Positions 1-8,571 of a stretch of 64,000 bases of DNA are shown here, piece after piece. The stretch covers positions 124,001 through 188,000 of the forward strand of contig NZ_QXGJ01000003.1 of assembly GCF_003952005.1 (NCBI RefSeq), given 5' to 3'. Every line of letters starts with the position of its first letter. Position 1 is the first letter of the stretch. Position numbers and translations under genes: made by a program. This stretch comes from Bifidobacterium callimiconis. GTDB taxonomy: Bacteria; Actinomycetota; Actinomycetes; Actinomycetales; Bifidobacteriaceae. Below the pieces are notes generated by a model. That model searched no databases, was not told where the DNA came from, and was given only the letters and a program-made list of their open reading frames with translations.

Positions 1-1
1 G

Positions 2-166
2 GATCGCGGCTCCGTGGAAGTATACGTGAACGACGGACGTCAGGCGATGAGCTCCTACAGCTACGCCGCCGACGGTCCGCGCGCCGTGAAGCTGGCCGCC
101 GAGTCCGGAGACCTTGCCGTCAGCGCCCTGACCACCCACAACCTCGCCTCCATCGGCCTGGAGTAG
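2..166 (+). CDS. Glycoside hydrolase family 32 (beta-fructofuranosidase/sucrase), C-terminal end, partial
   Basis: Only the last 54 codons are in the window; the frame is open from base 2 to a TAG at 164-166. The translation contains DRGSVEVYVNDGRQ, the conserved C-terminal beta-sandwich motif of GH32 enzymes (a D-x-S-x-VEV-F/Y-VNDG pattern) found in sucrose-6-phosphate hydrolases, beta-fructofuranosidases and levanases. The full enzyme would hydrolyse beta-fructosyl bonds in sucrose or fructo-oligosaccharides, a usual capacity in bifidobacteria. The catalytic N-terminal five-bladed propeller lies outside the window, so substrate and localisation cannot be judged. A strong hairpin terminator follows at 201-235. 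Confidence 0.8.
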   Translation, partial: DRGSVEVYVNDGRQAMSSYSYAADGPRAVKLAAESGDLAVSALTTHNLASIGLE

Positions 167-200
167 GCGGCATCACCTTCCCCGCGGCTCCGCCGCACAA

Positions 201-235
201 GGACCTCGACGTTGCAACTCGCCGAGGTCCTTTTT
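201..235 (+). terminator. Rho-independent terminator after the GH32 gene
   Basis: GGACCTCG (201-208) pairs with CGAGGTCC (223-230) around a 14-nt loop and is followed directly by TTTTT. Confidence 0.85.
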
Positions 236-325
236 GTTTCCTCGCGCAAATCGTCGCGGCCGTGGGTTTCCTCGCGCAATCGGTCGCAATCAGCCCTGTT
301 TAGCGACTGAATGCGCGAGGAAACC
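236..325. repeat. Left 61-bp hairpin repeat (265-325) with an adjacent half copy (236-257)
   Basis: GGTTTCCTCGCGCA (265-278) is perfectly inverted as TGCGCGAGGAAACC (312-325), with further pairing inside the loop. The same unit recurs in direct orientation at 1343-1403 with 52 of 61 positions identical, so the gene at 360-1367 lies between two copies. A shorter relative, starting GTTTCCTCGCGCAAATCGTC, is at 236-257 immediately after the terminator. Confidence 0.85.
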
Positions 326-359
326 TGCGGCTTCGACGATTCCAACGTAGACTTTTTCC

Positions 360-1367
360 ATGGAGGACCATTACGCACTGAATCTGCTTTTCGACGCCGC
401 ACAGCAGTCGCGGCGCTGCGCCCGTCCGCGCACTGACGCCGATACCAGTGCGATGGCACGGCGGGTCAAGGCGGGCACAGTGACGCGCCCCTACCGCGGC
501 ATGTATGCGCGCACCGACTATTGGAATGCCCTCGACCGTCATGAACAGGTGCGGCATGTCGTACGCACATTGTCCTCCATGCATCCGGACTGGGTATTCT
601 GCGGTCCCACGGCGGCGATCATGCACGGACTGGACTGCTCGTACCGTCTGACCGGACCGATCTGCATCGTTTCGGACCGGCCGACACGTCGGCAGTCCTC
701 CAAACAGCTGATACGCTATGCGATCACCTATCCCGACACGGAGATGGCCGACGGAGTTCCGGTGACGGGACTGCTGAGAACGCTTTATGATTGCGTGGCG
801 AAACTTCCGACCCGCTATTCGCTCGCGCAGCTGGATTCAGCGATCCGACTGGGGAAGGTCGCGGCACCAACACTGAAGGCGTACCCATGCTCATTGCCGC
901 ATGTACGTGATCGAAACCGCATAGAGGAGGTCTTCGACCTCGCGGATGGGCGCAGCGAAAACGGCGGGGAATCCGAGGGACGCGGCGTTCTCGCCACGAT
1001 CGGCTACCCGCCGGACGACATTCAGGTCGAATTCCCATGCCTGCAACGGCAACGTCGCGTGCATCGCGTCGACTATCTATGGAAGCGCGAAGATGGATCC
1101 CTGCTCATCGGTGAATTCGACGGCGTGCGGAAATACATCGACCCGACCATGACATCGGGACGGACCATCCGCGCCGTCGTCGACGACGAACGCGACCGAC
1201 AGCGGTGCCTGGAACATCAGGGCGCCGCAATCATCCGTTTCTACTACACGGATCTGGATTATCCCGGCAGGATCGCGCGCGGACTTTCCGCGCAAGGACT
1301 GTCCCGTAAACCGGGAATTCCATCACTGCCCTTCCCCTACACGGTTTCCTCGCGCAATCGGTCGTAA
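360..1367 (+). CDS. AbiEi-like N-terminal domain protein with C-terminal Vsr/DUF559-like nuclease fold
   Basis: The 335-aa protein resembles the actinobacterial group annotated as type IV toxin-antitoxin AbiEi-family proteins. Residues about 30-90 form a wHTH-like segment (GTVTRPYRGMYAR, then a region on gene visibility). The C-terminal third, from about residue 200, has the layout of a very-short-patch-repair/DUF559 PD-(D/E)xK fold: HRVDYLW, then LIGEFDG followed by K, then a late DERDRQRCLEHQG helix. It is a DNA-binding or nuclease candidate with no recognised partner toxin beside it. There is no Shine-Dalgarno; TAGACT lies 6 nt before the ATG, which suggests a leaderless mRNA. The stop codon and last residues (SSRNRS) are encoded inside the right-hand repeat. 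The two flanking repeats suggest acquisition as a unit. Function not established. Confidence 0.6.
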   Translation: MEDHYALNLLFDAAQQSRRCARPRTDADTSAMARRVKAGTVTRPYRGMYARTDYWNALDRHEQVRHVVRTLSSMHPDWVFCGPTAAIMHGLDCSYRLTGPICIVSDRPTRRQSSKQLIRYAITYPDTEMADGVPVTGLLRTLYDCVAKLPTRYSLAQLDSAIRLGKVAAPTLKAYPCSLPHVRDRNRIEEVFDLADGRSENGGESEGRGVLATIGYPPDDIQVEFPCLQRQRRVHRVDYLWKREDGSLLIGEFDGVRKYIDPTMTSGRTIRAVVDDERDRQRCLEHQGAAIIRFYYTDLDYPGRIARGLSAQGLSRKPGIPSLPFPYTVSSRNRS

Positions 1368-1403
1368 ACGGCCCTGTTTTGCGACGATTTGCGCGAGGAA
1401 ATC
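1343..1403. repeat. Right 61-bp hairpin repeat, direct copy of 265-325
   Basis: GGTTTCCTCGCGCAA (1343-1357) pairs with TTGCGCGAGGAAAT (1389-1402). It holds the TAA stop (1365-1367) of the plus-strand gene and ends 8 bp before the minus-strand nifS stop, so it could also terminate both convergent transcripts. Confidence 0.85.
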
Positions 1404-1410
1404 TGCGCAG

Positions 1411-2592
1411 CTACAGTCCGAGGGCGGTGCAGGAGCGACGGATGGCGGTGACGGTGCGATCCACGTCCGCATCGGACAGCGGACGGCGGAAGGTCAGGCG
1501 CAGCGCGGACTTGGCCACCGACGGCTCCAGGCCCATGGCCAGCAGCGTGGGCGGAATCTCGTGCCGCCCCACCGCGCACGCCGAACCGGACGAGCATTCG
1601 ATGCCGCGCGCGTCCAGGTCCACCAGCAGCGCCTCGCCCGTCACGCCGGGGAAGATGAATGATGCGTGCCCCGGCAGCCGGTGCTCCGGATCCCCGGTAA
1701 GTCGAGCCTGCGGAACGACGTCCAGTACGCCATGGATCAAACGGTCACGCGAGGCGATGAGCGAAGCACAGTGCTCGCGCATGAACGCCACCGACTCGTC
1801 CAACGCGATCGCCAACCCCACCGCGCCGGCCACGTTCTGCGTACCGGAACGCAGGCCACGCTCCTGTCCGCCGCCGCTGAGCAGCGGTTCGATCGGCGTG
1901 CGGGAGCGCACCAACAGCGCCCCCAGACCCTTGGGCGTACCGAACTTATGGCCGGAGACGCTCAGCGCATCCACATCCCAGTCGCGCATGCGGATCGGAA
2001 TCTGACCGGCGGCCTGCACGGCGTCCACATGCACCGGCACCCCGGCTACATGCGCGATGTGGACCACGTCCTCGACCGGCTGGATGGTGCCCACCTCGTT
2101 GTTCGCGAGCATGACCGACACGAGCGCCGTGTGCTCGGGGTCAACGGCAACCGCCCGTTCCAAAGCCGCAAGATCGATGCGCGCCGCGGAATCCACGGGA
2201 ACGCGCATCACCTCGAATCCGAAGAATCGTTCCAGCCACGCCGCGGATTCGGCCACGGCCGGATGCTCCACGGCGGAGATGATGACGCGTGGACGAAGCG
2301 CCGGGCCGGCGGCGCTCCGCATCCGCTCCATACGTGCGAGCGCGATGCCCTTGACCGCCAGATTGTCCGACTCCGTACCGCCGGATGTGAAGATCACATC
2401 GTCCGGTCGTGCGCCCAGGTTCATGGCGAATGATCGTCGCGCCGCGTCCAGCGCCTGGGCCGCGGTCTTGCCGGCGCGGTGCACGCTGGCCGGATTCGCG
2501 TAGGCGTCGGTCATGAACGGCAGCATGGCGTCGATCACGTCGCGGCCGACCGGTTCGGTCGACGCGGCGTCAAGGTAGAGCTCGTCACTCAT
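1411..2592 (-). CDS. NifS/IscS-type cysteine desulfurase of the NAD operon
   Basis: PLP-dependent aminotransferase class V protein of 393 aa that converts cysteine to alanine and a protein persulfide. Visible landmarks are the N-terminal YLDAASTEP, the nucleotide/PLP segment FTSGGTESDN, the PLP lysine in VSGHKFGTPKG and the catalytic cysteine in the flexible loop ECSSGSACAVG. The ATG at 2592 overlaps the nadC stop by 8 bp (ATGAGTGA), so translation is coupled; a start 10 codons upstream is possible but is not supported by a ribosome site. As the last gene of nadA-nadB-nadC-nifS, its likely role is maturation of the [4Fe-4S] cluster of quinolinate synthase rather than general Fe-S or tRNA thiolation. 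That role is inferred from position. Confidence 0.9.
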   Translation of the reverse strand: MSDELYLDAASTEPVGRDVIDAMLPFMTDAYANPASVHRAGKTAAQALDAARRSFAMNLGARPDDVIFTSGGTESDNLAVKGIALARMERMRSAAGPALRPRVIISAVEHPAVAESAAWLERFFGFEVMRVPVDSAARIDLAALERAVAVDPEHTALVSVMLANNEVGTIQPVEDVVHIAHVAGVPVHVDAVQAAGQIPIRMRDWDVDALSVSGHKFGTPKGLGALLVRSRTPIEPLLSGGGQERGLRSGTQNVAGAVGLAIALDESVAFMREHCASLIASRDRLIHGVLDVVPQARLTGDPEHRLPGHASFIFPGVTGEALLVDLDARGIECSSGSACAVGRHEIPPTLLAMGLEPSVAKSALRLTFRRPLSDADVDRTVTAIRRSCTALGL

Positions 2593-3469
2593 AGTCGAGT
2601 CCCAGATCGATGCTGCGCACACTGTGCGTCAATGCACCCACGGAAATGATGTCCACGCCGGTGGCGGCCACGTCGGCCACACGGTCGAGCGTCATGTTAC
2701 CGCTGGCTTCGACGATCGCCCGTCCGCCGATCGTTTCCACGCCCGTCCGTGTGTCGTCGAGCGAGAAGTTGTCGAGCATGATCGTGTCGGCACCGCCGTC
2801 GAGCGCCATCGGAATCTGATCGAGACGATCGACCTCCACCTCGATGTGCGTGGTATGGCCCACGCGCTCGCGGATATGACGGATCGCGCCGGGCAGGTCG
2901 ATGCCCTGTTCGGCGAGCGCGGCCAGATGATTGTCCTTGACCATCACGGCGTCGGACAGGCCATAACGATGGTTGTGCCCGCCGCCACAGGTGACCGCGT
3001 ACTTTTCGAACGGGCGCAGCAGCGGTGTGGTCTTGCGGGTGTCGACGATGCGGGTGTGTCCGTACCGGCGTGGCGTCACGGCGTCGGGCAGGGCGTTGCC
3101 TCGAACGGCTTCGGTCACGAACGCCGCGGTCATGGTGGCGATGCCGCTCATGCGCTGCGCGAGGTTGAGCGCCACACGTTCGGCGGTGAGGATGTCGCGT
3201 ACCGGGCCGCTGACCTCGGCGAGGGATTGGCCGGCTTTGAAATGCTCGCAGTCCCTGATGGCCGGTTCGACGCGGAGTCGCGGATTCTGCACGGTGAACG
3301 TGGTGGCGAATACGTCGATGCCGCTCATCACGCCGGGTTCGCGGGCCACCAGTCGTGCCGATCCCACGGCGTCGGCGGGAATGGTGGCCTCGCAGGTGAT
3401 GTCGCCGTATGGCGCGTCCTCGGCAAGGGCCGCCTCGATGGTGGTTCGGATGATGTGCTCGGTAAGCAT
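2585..3469 (-). CDS. nadC: Nicotinate-nucleotide diphosphorylase (carboxylating), quinolinate phosphoribosyltransferase
   Basis: Catalyses quinolinate + PRPP to nicotinic acid mononucleotide, the step that joins the NadB/NadA pathway to NAD. The 294-aa length is normal. Family landmarks: EDAPYGDITCEA near the start, ALNLAQRMSGIAT, DTRKTTPLLR (active-site Arg/Lys), the GGGHNHRYGLSDAVMVKDNH segment, EVEVD and the C-terminal barrel stretch DIISVGALTHS. The ATG at 3469 has an AAAGGA ribosome site. Third gene of the operon, 35 bp after nadB and overlapping nifS. Confidence 0.96.
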   Translation of the reverse strand: MLTEHIIRTTIEAALAEDAPYGDITCEATIPADAVGSARLVAREPGVMSGIDVFATTFTVQNPRLRVEPAIRDCEHFKAGQSLAEVSGPVRDILTAERVALNLAQRMSGIATMTAAFVTEAVRGNALPDAVTPRRYGHTRIVDTRKTTPLLRPFEKYAVTCGGGHNHRYGLSDAVMVKDNHLAALAEQGIDLPGAIRHIRERVGHTTHIEVEVDRLDQIPMALDGGADTIMLDNFSLDDTRTGVETIGGRAIVEASGNMTLDRVADVAATGVDIISVGALTHSVRSIDLGLDYE

Positions 3470-3504
3470 GGGATTCCTTTGGTTGTGTGATGGCGAGGGA
3501 CTGG

Positions 3505-5181
3505 CTACCGCAGCACGTAGGCCGTGGACATGGCCCATTCGTCGCGCGCGTCCGGATAATCGGTGCGGGCGTGTGCGCCGCGGGATTCGGTGCGGTTCAG
3601 CGCGGCGTTCGCGGCCACGTAGCCGACGGTGAGCATGTTGCGGTTCTCGAGTCGGGTGACCGTTGCGGCGGCGTTCTCCGTGACGGGCGCATTGTTTGCG
3701 GCGGCGTCGGACTCCGTGGCATTGGCTGCGGCCAGTGCGTTACCGATTTGGTCGACGGCGTCGCGCAGACCATGATCGTCGCGCAGTACGCCGACGTCAT
3801 GCCACATGGTCTGTTCGATGTGATCGCGATCCCAGATCGACGCAGCGGCAACATCGTTGGTCGACGTGTTTGGCGTGTCCAATACGATCGGATCATTGTT
3901 CGTCAATGCTCCGGTGGCGGAGTTCGAGAATGGTACGGGATCCCAGGTTGTGCCGTCGTGGTCGTGCACGGCGGCGAGACCGGCACGGCGGCCGAACACG
4001 AGTCCTTCGAGCAGGGAGTTCGATGCCAGTCGGTTCGATCCCATCACGCCGGTGCGTGCGCATTCGCCGGCCGCGTACAGGCCGGGGATGCTGGCACGAC
4101 CGTTGAGATCGGTGCGGATGCCGCCCATGTAGTAGTGTGCGGCGGGCGCCACGGGGATCGGTTCGCGACTCCAGTCGAAGCCGAGCGAACGCGTGTAGGC
4201 GTCGATGGTGGGGAATCGATGCTTCAGGAATGCGGCGAGATCGGGGTTCTCCTTGCGCATCGGCGAGACGTCGAGCATGATCGGGCGTCCCTGCTGATGT
4301 TGCATCACGCGGAAGTTTTCACGAGCCACCACGTCGCGCGGGGCGAGCTCGGCACGTGGGTCCACGGCGGTCATGTAGCGCTCGCCATGCTCGTCAAGCA
4401 AGACCGCGCCTTCGCCGCGCACCGCTTCGGAGACGAGGAAGTGCTCGCCCACCGCCAGTGCCGTGGGATGGAACTGGTAGAACTCGAGGTCGGCGGTCTG
4501 GGCTCCGGCGCGCAGGGCTGCGGCGAGTCCGTCGGCGGTGGCCACCTGCGGATTGGTGGTGTATGGATACATGCGTCCGGCGCCACCGGTGGCGAGGATT
4601 ACACGGTCGGCGTCAAGGTCCGTGACCGTATGGGAACCATCGGGCCCGGAACCGACCATCAGCCGTACGCCGGCGATCACACCGTCGCGCACGATCAGGT
4701 CCTTGAGGAACGCATGTTCCATGATGTGAATACGCGGATTGGCACGCACCATGGCGGACACGTCAAGTTCGAGGATCCGCCCGGTGGCGTCACCGCCGGC
4801 GTGCACCACACGGGCACGGGAGTGGGCGGCTTCCAGGCCTCGGAGCATGTGGCCGTCCGCGTCGCGGTCGAACCGCACGCCGGCTGCGGCGAACTCGCGT
4901 ACGCGGTCGGCGCCTTCGCGGGTGAGGATGTCCACGGCCTTCGGTTCGCACAGACCGTGTCCGGCAGCCATGGTGTCCTTGGCGTGCAGTTTCGGATCGT
5001 CGTCGGCGAAGATGGCCGCGGCGATGCCACCCTGCGCGTGGTAGGTGTTGGACTCCACGAGTTCGGTTTTGGTCACCAGGACCACATCATGATCGCTTCC
5101 GGCAACGGCGAGCGCGGCGGACAGTCCGGCCACGCCTGCGCCGATGACGACGATCCGTTTGTCATTGTGTTCAGGATTCAC
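3505..5181 (-). CDS. nadB: L-aspartate oxidase
   Basis: FAD flavoprotein that oxidises L-aspartate to iminoaspartate, the substrate of NadA. The N-terminus carries the dinucleotide-binding motif VVIGAGVAGLSAALA; further landmarks are TYHAQGGIAAA, LATGGAGRMYPYTTN, EFYQFHPTAL, the substrate-binding segment AAHYYMGGIRTD and GECARTGVMGSNRLASNSLLEG. The GTG at 5181 is preferred because GAGGGGAG lies just upstream; an in-frame GTG at 5223 overlaps the nadA stop (GTGA) and is the alternative. The C-terminal region is interrupted by a low-complexity Asn/Ala stretch. Second gene of the operon. Confidence 0.95.
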   Translation of the reverse strand: MNPEHNDKRIVVIGAGVAGLSAALAVAGSDHDVVLVTKTELVESNTYHAQGGIAAAIFADDDPKLHAKDTMAAGHGLCEPKAVDILTREGADRVREFAAAGVRFDRDADGHMLRGLEAAHSRARVVHAGGDATGRILELDVSAMVRANPRIHIMEHAFLKDLIVRDGVIAGVRLMVGSGPDGSHTVTDLDADRVILATGGAGRMYPYTTNPQVATADGLAAALRAGAQTADLEFYQFHPTALAVGEHFLVSEAVRGEGAVLLDEHGERYMTAVDPRAELAPRDVVARENFRVMQHQQGRPIMLDVSPMRKENPDLAAFLKHRFPTIDAYTRSLGFDWSREPIPVAPAAHYYMGGIRTDLNGRASIPGLYAAGECARTGVMGSNRLASNSLLEGLVFGRRAGLAAVHDHDGTTWDPVPFSNSATGALTNNDPIVLDTPNTSTNDVAAASIWDRDHIEQTMWHDVGVLRDDHGLRDAVDQIGNALAAANATESDAAANNAPVTENAAATVTRLENRNMLTVGYVAANAALNRTESRGAHARTDYPDARDEWAMSTAYVLR

Positions 5182-5219
5182 GGTTTGCTCCCCTCGATCA
5201 GCAACTCGGTCCGCGTGCG

Positions 5220-6488
5220 TCACGGGTGGACGCGCAGCATGCGTTCAAGTGCCACCTTGGCTTCGCGCGCGGTGTCGTCGTCCACGGTGATGCGGTTGAC
5301 GATGTTGCCCTGTTCGATGTTCTCCAGCGCCCAGGCCAGGTAGGCGGGGTGAATGCGGTACATCGTGGAGCACGGGCAGACCACCGGATCGAGGCAGAAC
5401 ACGGTCTTGTCAGGGTACTGTGCGGCCAGACGGTTGACGAGGTTGATCTCGGTGCCCACGGCGATGGTGGCGCCGGCGGGCGCGTTGGCGATCTCCCTGA
5501 CGATGTAGGCGGTGGAGCCGGTGCCGTCGGCGGCGTCGACGACCTGCATGGAGCATTCGGGATGCACGATCACCTTCACGCCCGGGTATGCCTTGCGGGC
5601 GCGTTCGATCTGGTCCACGGTGAAGCGCTGATGCACGGAGCAGAAGCCCTTCCACAGGATCATCTTCGCCTTGGCGTAGTCGTCGGGGTTGCTGGCGCCG
5701 CCCTGCGGCTTGTACGGATCCCACAGCGGCATCTGGCTCAGCGGGATACCCATGGCGCGGGCGGTGTTGCGGCCGAGGTGCTGGTCGGGGAAGAACAGGA
5801 CGCGCTTGCCGCGGGCGAACGCCCATTCCAGTACGGCGTGCGCGTTGGACGACGTGCATACGATGCCGCCGTTGCGTCCGCAGAACGCCTTGAGCGAGGC
5901 TGCGGAGTTCATGTAGGTGACGGGGATGATCTGCTGCAGTCCGTCGGCGTCCGGCTTGGTGCCGCAGATCTCGCCGAGCTGCTGCCAGCAGTCCTCCACC
6001 TGGTCGATGTCGGCCATGTCGGCCATGGAGCAGCCGGCCGACAGGTTCGGCAGGGTCACGCTCTGTTCGGGCTTGGAGAGGATGTCGGCAGTCTCGGCCA
6101 TGAAGTGCACGCCGCAGAAGACGATGTGCTCGGCGTCCGGGCACTGGGTGGCGTTCTTGGCGAGCTGGAAGGAGTCGCCCACATAGTCGGCGTGCACGAT
6201 GATCTCGTCACGCTGGTAGAAGTGGCCGAGGATCAGCAGTTTGGAGCCGAGGCGGGCCTTGGCGTCGCGGATGCGCTGCTGGAGTTCGTCGTCGGAGGCG
6301 CTGCGGTATTCGTCCGGCAGCGGCTGCTGACGGGGCGCGTTCTTCGGAATCATGTCGAGCGCGGATGCGCCGGGGCCGTAGGTGGGGCGGGTGGTGTCGA
6401 ATGCCCACGGGTCCTTGGTCAGTCCGGCGTCGCAGGTGCTGGTCGCGCCGAGTCGTTCGATGATCTCATTGACGGAAGCCACGCTCAT
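5220..6488 (-). CDS. nadA: Quinolinate synthase
   Basis: Condenses iminoaspartate with dihydroxyacetone phosphate to quinolinate using a [4Fe-4S] cluster. The three cluster cysteines expected in NadA are visible in NLSAGCSMAD, HPECSMQVV and VVCPCSTMYRI; ILGHFYQRDEI and VFCGVHFMAETADIL are further family blocks. At 422 aa it belongs to the longer form, with about 80 N-terminal residues ahead of the first conserved block. The ATG at 6488 has AGGAAGGGAA upstream. It is the first gene of the operon and lies 131 bp from a long palindrome that is a likely operator. Confidence 0.96.
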   Translation of the reverse strand: MSVASVNEIIERLGATSTCDAGLTKDPWAFDTTRPTYGPGASALDMIPKNAPRQQPLPDEYRSASDDELQQRIRDAKARLGSKLLILGHFYQRDEIIVHADYVGDSFQLAKNATQCPDAEHIVFCGVHFMAETADILSKPEQSVTLPNLSAGCSMADMADIDQVEDCWQQLGEICGTKPDADGLQQIIPVTYMNSAASLKAFCGRNGGIVCTSSNAHAVLEWAFARGKRVLFFPDQHLGRNTARAMGIPLSQMPLWDPYKPQGGASNPDDYAKAKMILWKGFCSVHQRFTVDQIERARKAYPGVKVIVHPECSMQVVDAADGTGSTAYIVREIANAPAGATIAVGTEINLVNRLAAQYPDKTVFCLDPVVCPCSTMYRIHPAYLAWALENIEQGNIVNRITVDDDTAREAKVALERMLRVHP

Positions 6489-6619
6489 GGTCGTTTCCCT
6501 TCCTCATATTCCTCATATGGTGTGCGGTATGTCACGTCTGTGGTCGGCGCGGGTCGTCAAACGCGTTCCAAACGCATGCATGAATCGGCGTCCCGCGCGA
6601 AATCAGATATGAGCATACC

Positions 6620-6646
6620 ACATATAGTCATGATGACTATATGTGT
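6620..6646. promoter_or_regulatory. 27-bp perfect palindrome upstream of nadA, candidate operator
   Basis: CACATATAGTCAT, a central G, then the exact reverse complement: 13-bp arms. It lies in the 264-bp divergent gap between nadA (minus) and the YwqG-like gene (plus). AT-rich arms with a GTC..GAC core resemble operators of NAD-metabolism repressors such as NrtR, but that assignment is an inference. Confidence 0.65.
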
Positions 6647-6752
6647 GCGGCGCGTCCATCGACACCGCTTCTTCACCATTCGGACAAACGAAATCAACGT
6701 ATGACGATTACGCTGAACAGCGCCTGTATCGTCATCTCGAATAAGGAGTGCC

Positions 6753-7706
6753 ATGAGACTGCTGGACAGGTTATTCGGCAAGGGACCATCGGCGGAGCAA
6801 CAAGGACTGGCCCATGGGATTCACAATCCCATCGACACCGCCGTCACCGGCATCCAGCGTGACGAGGCCTACGCCGACACCGCGCGCATACCGCAGCTAA
6901 GCGATTACGTGGCGCAGGTGATCGCCGCCATGATCAGGCACTCGACCGATGCCCCCGTGATCCAGCTCACCCCGACGGACACCCCACCGTCGGTGTTCGA
7001 CACCAAGATCGGTGGCGCGTTCTATGTGCCCGAAGGCATGCGACCGCCGCGCAACAAGGAGACCGGCGAATCGCTGTATCTGCTCGCCCAGCTCAATTTC
7101 GGCCAGCTGCCGCATCTGCCCGATTTTCCCGATCACGGCCTGCTGCAGTTCTTCATCGCCGGCGACGACCCGCTCTACGGCATGAACCTCGACGATCCGC
7201 AATCGCAAAAGACGTGGCGGATCCGCTATCTTCCCACGATTCCTGAGGTCAGGACGCCGCTGCGTACGTTCCATCCGGCGTGGAAGTCCGATACCGATCT
7301 GCCCTTCCCGGATGAACGCTTCTCGCTGCAACTGGCGCCCACGCTTGCCACGCAGGCGATCACCACGTCCGATCATCGATTCGACGGCGAACTGCAACGA
7401 TGCATCGGCTCGATGAACGACCGGGACCGCGACTTCTACCGCATGCACGAGGCGGAGATCTCCGACACGCTGTCGGATCTTCTGGCATGGGGCGGCCACC
7501 AGATCGGCGGATATCCGCTCTTCACCCAGGAGGATCCGCGCACCAACGACCCCGTATGGCGCGGCGCCGATACGATGCTGCTGCAGATCGACTCCATAGA
7601 TGACGTGATGTTCGGCGACAGCGGCGTGGCGAACTTCTTCATTCGCCCCGACCAGTTGCGTCGCCTTGACTTCTCCCAGGTGCTCTATACCTGGGACTGC
7701 TACTGA
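6753..7706 (+). CDS. YwqG/DUF1963 family protein
   Basis: Soluble 317-aa protein matching the YwqG (DUF1963) family: KIGGAFYVPEG, LYLLAQLNFGQLPHLPDFPDHGLLQFFI and the C-terminal pattern HQIGGYPLFTQEDPR, GADTMLLQIDS, GVANFFIRPDQLRRLDFSQVLYTWDCY are all typical. No catalytic residues are known for the family and its role is unknown. Start chosen at the ATG with AAGGAG 6 nt upstream. It is transcribed divergently from nadA and followed by a hairpin at 7712-7755. Confidence 0.85.
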   Translation: MRLLDRLFGKGPSAEQQGLAHGIHNPIDTAVTGIQRDEAYADTARIPQLSDYVAQVIAAMIRHSTDAPVIQLTPTDTPPSVFDTKIGGAFYVPEGMRPPRNKETGESLYLLAQLNFGQLPHLPDFPDHGLLQFFIAGDDPLYGMNLDDPQSQKTWRIRYLPTIPEVRTPLRTFHPAWKSDTDLPFPDERFSLQLAPTLATQAITTSDHRFDGELQRCIGSMNDRDRDFYRMHEAEISDTLSDLLAWGGHQIGGYPLFTQEDPRTNDPVWRGADTMLLQIDSIDDVMFGDSGVANFFIRPDQLRRLDFSQVLYTWDCY

Positions 7707-7711
7707 CGGCG

Positions 7712-7755
7712 CATGCGGGCGTCCCGCCGACAGGGTTCAGCGAGACGCCCGCATG
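7712..7755. terminator. Intergenic hairpin between convergent genes, probable terminator
   Basis: CATGCGGGCGTC (7712-7723) pairs perfectly with GACGCCCGCATG (7744-7755). There is no T-run, so termination is inferred from the convergent position between the YwqG gene and uppS. Confidence 0.55.
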
Positions 7756-7777
7756 ACGGCATACGGAGTGTCCGTCC

Positions 7778-8569
7778 TCAGCGCTTGACGCCGCCGAAGC
7801 GACGATCGCGGTGGATGTAATGGTCGATGGAACGCCACAGCACCTCGCGACCGCAGTCGGGGAACAGTTCGGGCACAAAGTCGAGCTCGGCGTAGGCGGC
7901 CTCCCACGGCAGGAAGTTGCTGGTGCGCTGCTCGCCGGACGTGCGGATCACCAGATCGCAGTCGGGGATGTCGGGGTTGTACAGGTGCTGGGCGATCATC
8001 TTCTCCGTCACGCGGTCGCCGGAAATACGGCCGTCACGCACCTCGCGTGCGATGGCGGCGCAGGCATCGGCGATCTCGGCACGGCCACCGTAGTTGATGC
8101 AGAACACCACGTCGATGGTCTTGTTGTGCTTGGTGCGCTCCATGGCCACCTCGAGCTCGTCGATCACCGACTTCCACAGCTTCGGACGGCGGCCCGACCA
8201 GCGTACGCGCACGCCCCAGTCGTCCATCTGGGCCACACGGCGGTGGATGATCTCACGCGAGAATCCCATGAGGAAACGCACCTCCTGCGGCGAGCGCTTC
8301 CAGTTTTCGGTGGAGAACGTGTACAGGCTCAGGTAGCGGACGCCGGCTTCGATGGCACCGGCGATGGTGTCGAAGACCACGGGTTCGGCGGCCTGATGGC
8401 CGTTGGTGCGGATCAGGCCGCGCTGCTGCGCCCAGCGTCCGTTGCCGTCCATGATGACGCCGACGTGACGGGGGACCTTGCCTTTGGGGAAATCGGGGAT
8501 GATCGAGGGATCGGAGAACGGTGCCGCGGGGATGGAGAGCGACGTGTAATCGACGTTTTCAAAAGCCAT
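7778..8569 (-). CDS. uppS: Undecaprenyl diphosphate synthase (isoprenyl transferase)
   Basis: Cis-prenyltransferase that extends farnesyl diphosphate with isopentenyl diphosphate to make the lipid carrier for cell-wall polymers. The diphosphate-binding motif HVGVIMDGNGRWAQQRG, the SLYTFSTENWKRS block and the C-terminal DLVIRTSGEQRTSNFLPWEAAYAE signature are complete. From the ATG at 8569 the protein is 263 aa; an upstream in-frame ATG would add 20 unlikely residues overlapping recO. It sits 2 bp after the recO stop, so recO-uppS is an operon, a common actinobacterial pair. Confidence 0.95.
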   Translation of the reverse strand: MAFENVDYTSLSIPAAPFSDPSIIPDFPKGKVPRHVGVIMDGNGRWAQQRGLIRTNGHQAAEPVVFDTIAGAIEAGVRYLSLYTFSTENWKRSPQEVRFLMGFSREIIHRRVAQMDDWGVRVRWSGRRPKLWKSVIDELEVAMERTKHNKTIDVVFCINYGGRAEIADACAAIAREVRDGRISGDRVTEKMIAQHLYNPDIPDCDLVIRTSGEQRTSNFLPWEAAYAELDFVPELFPDCGREVLWRSIDHYIHRDRRFGGVKR

Positions 8570-8571
8570 GG

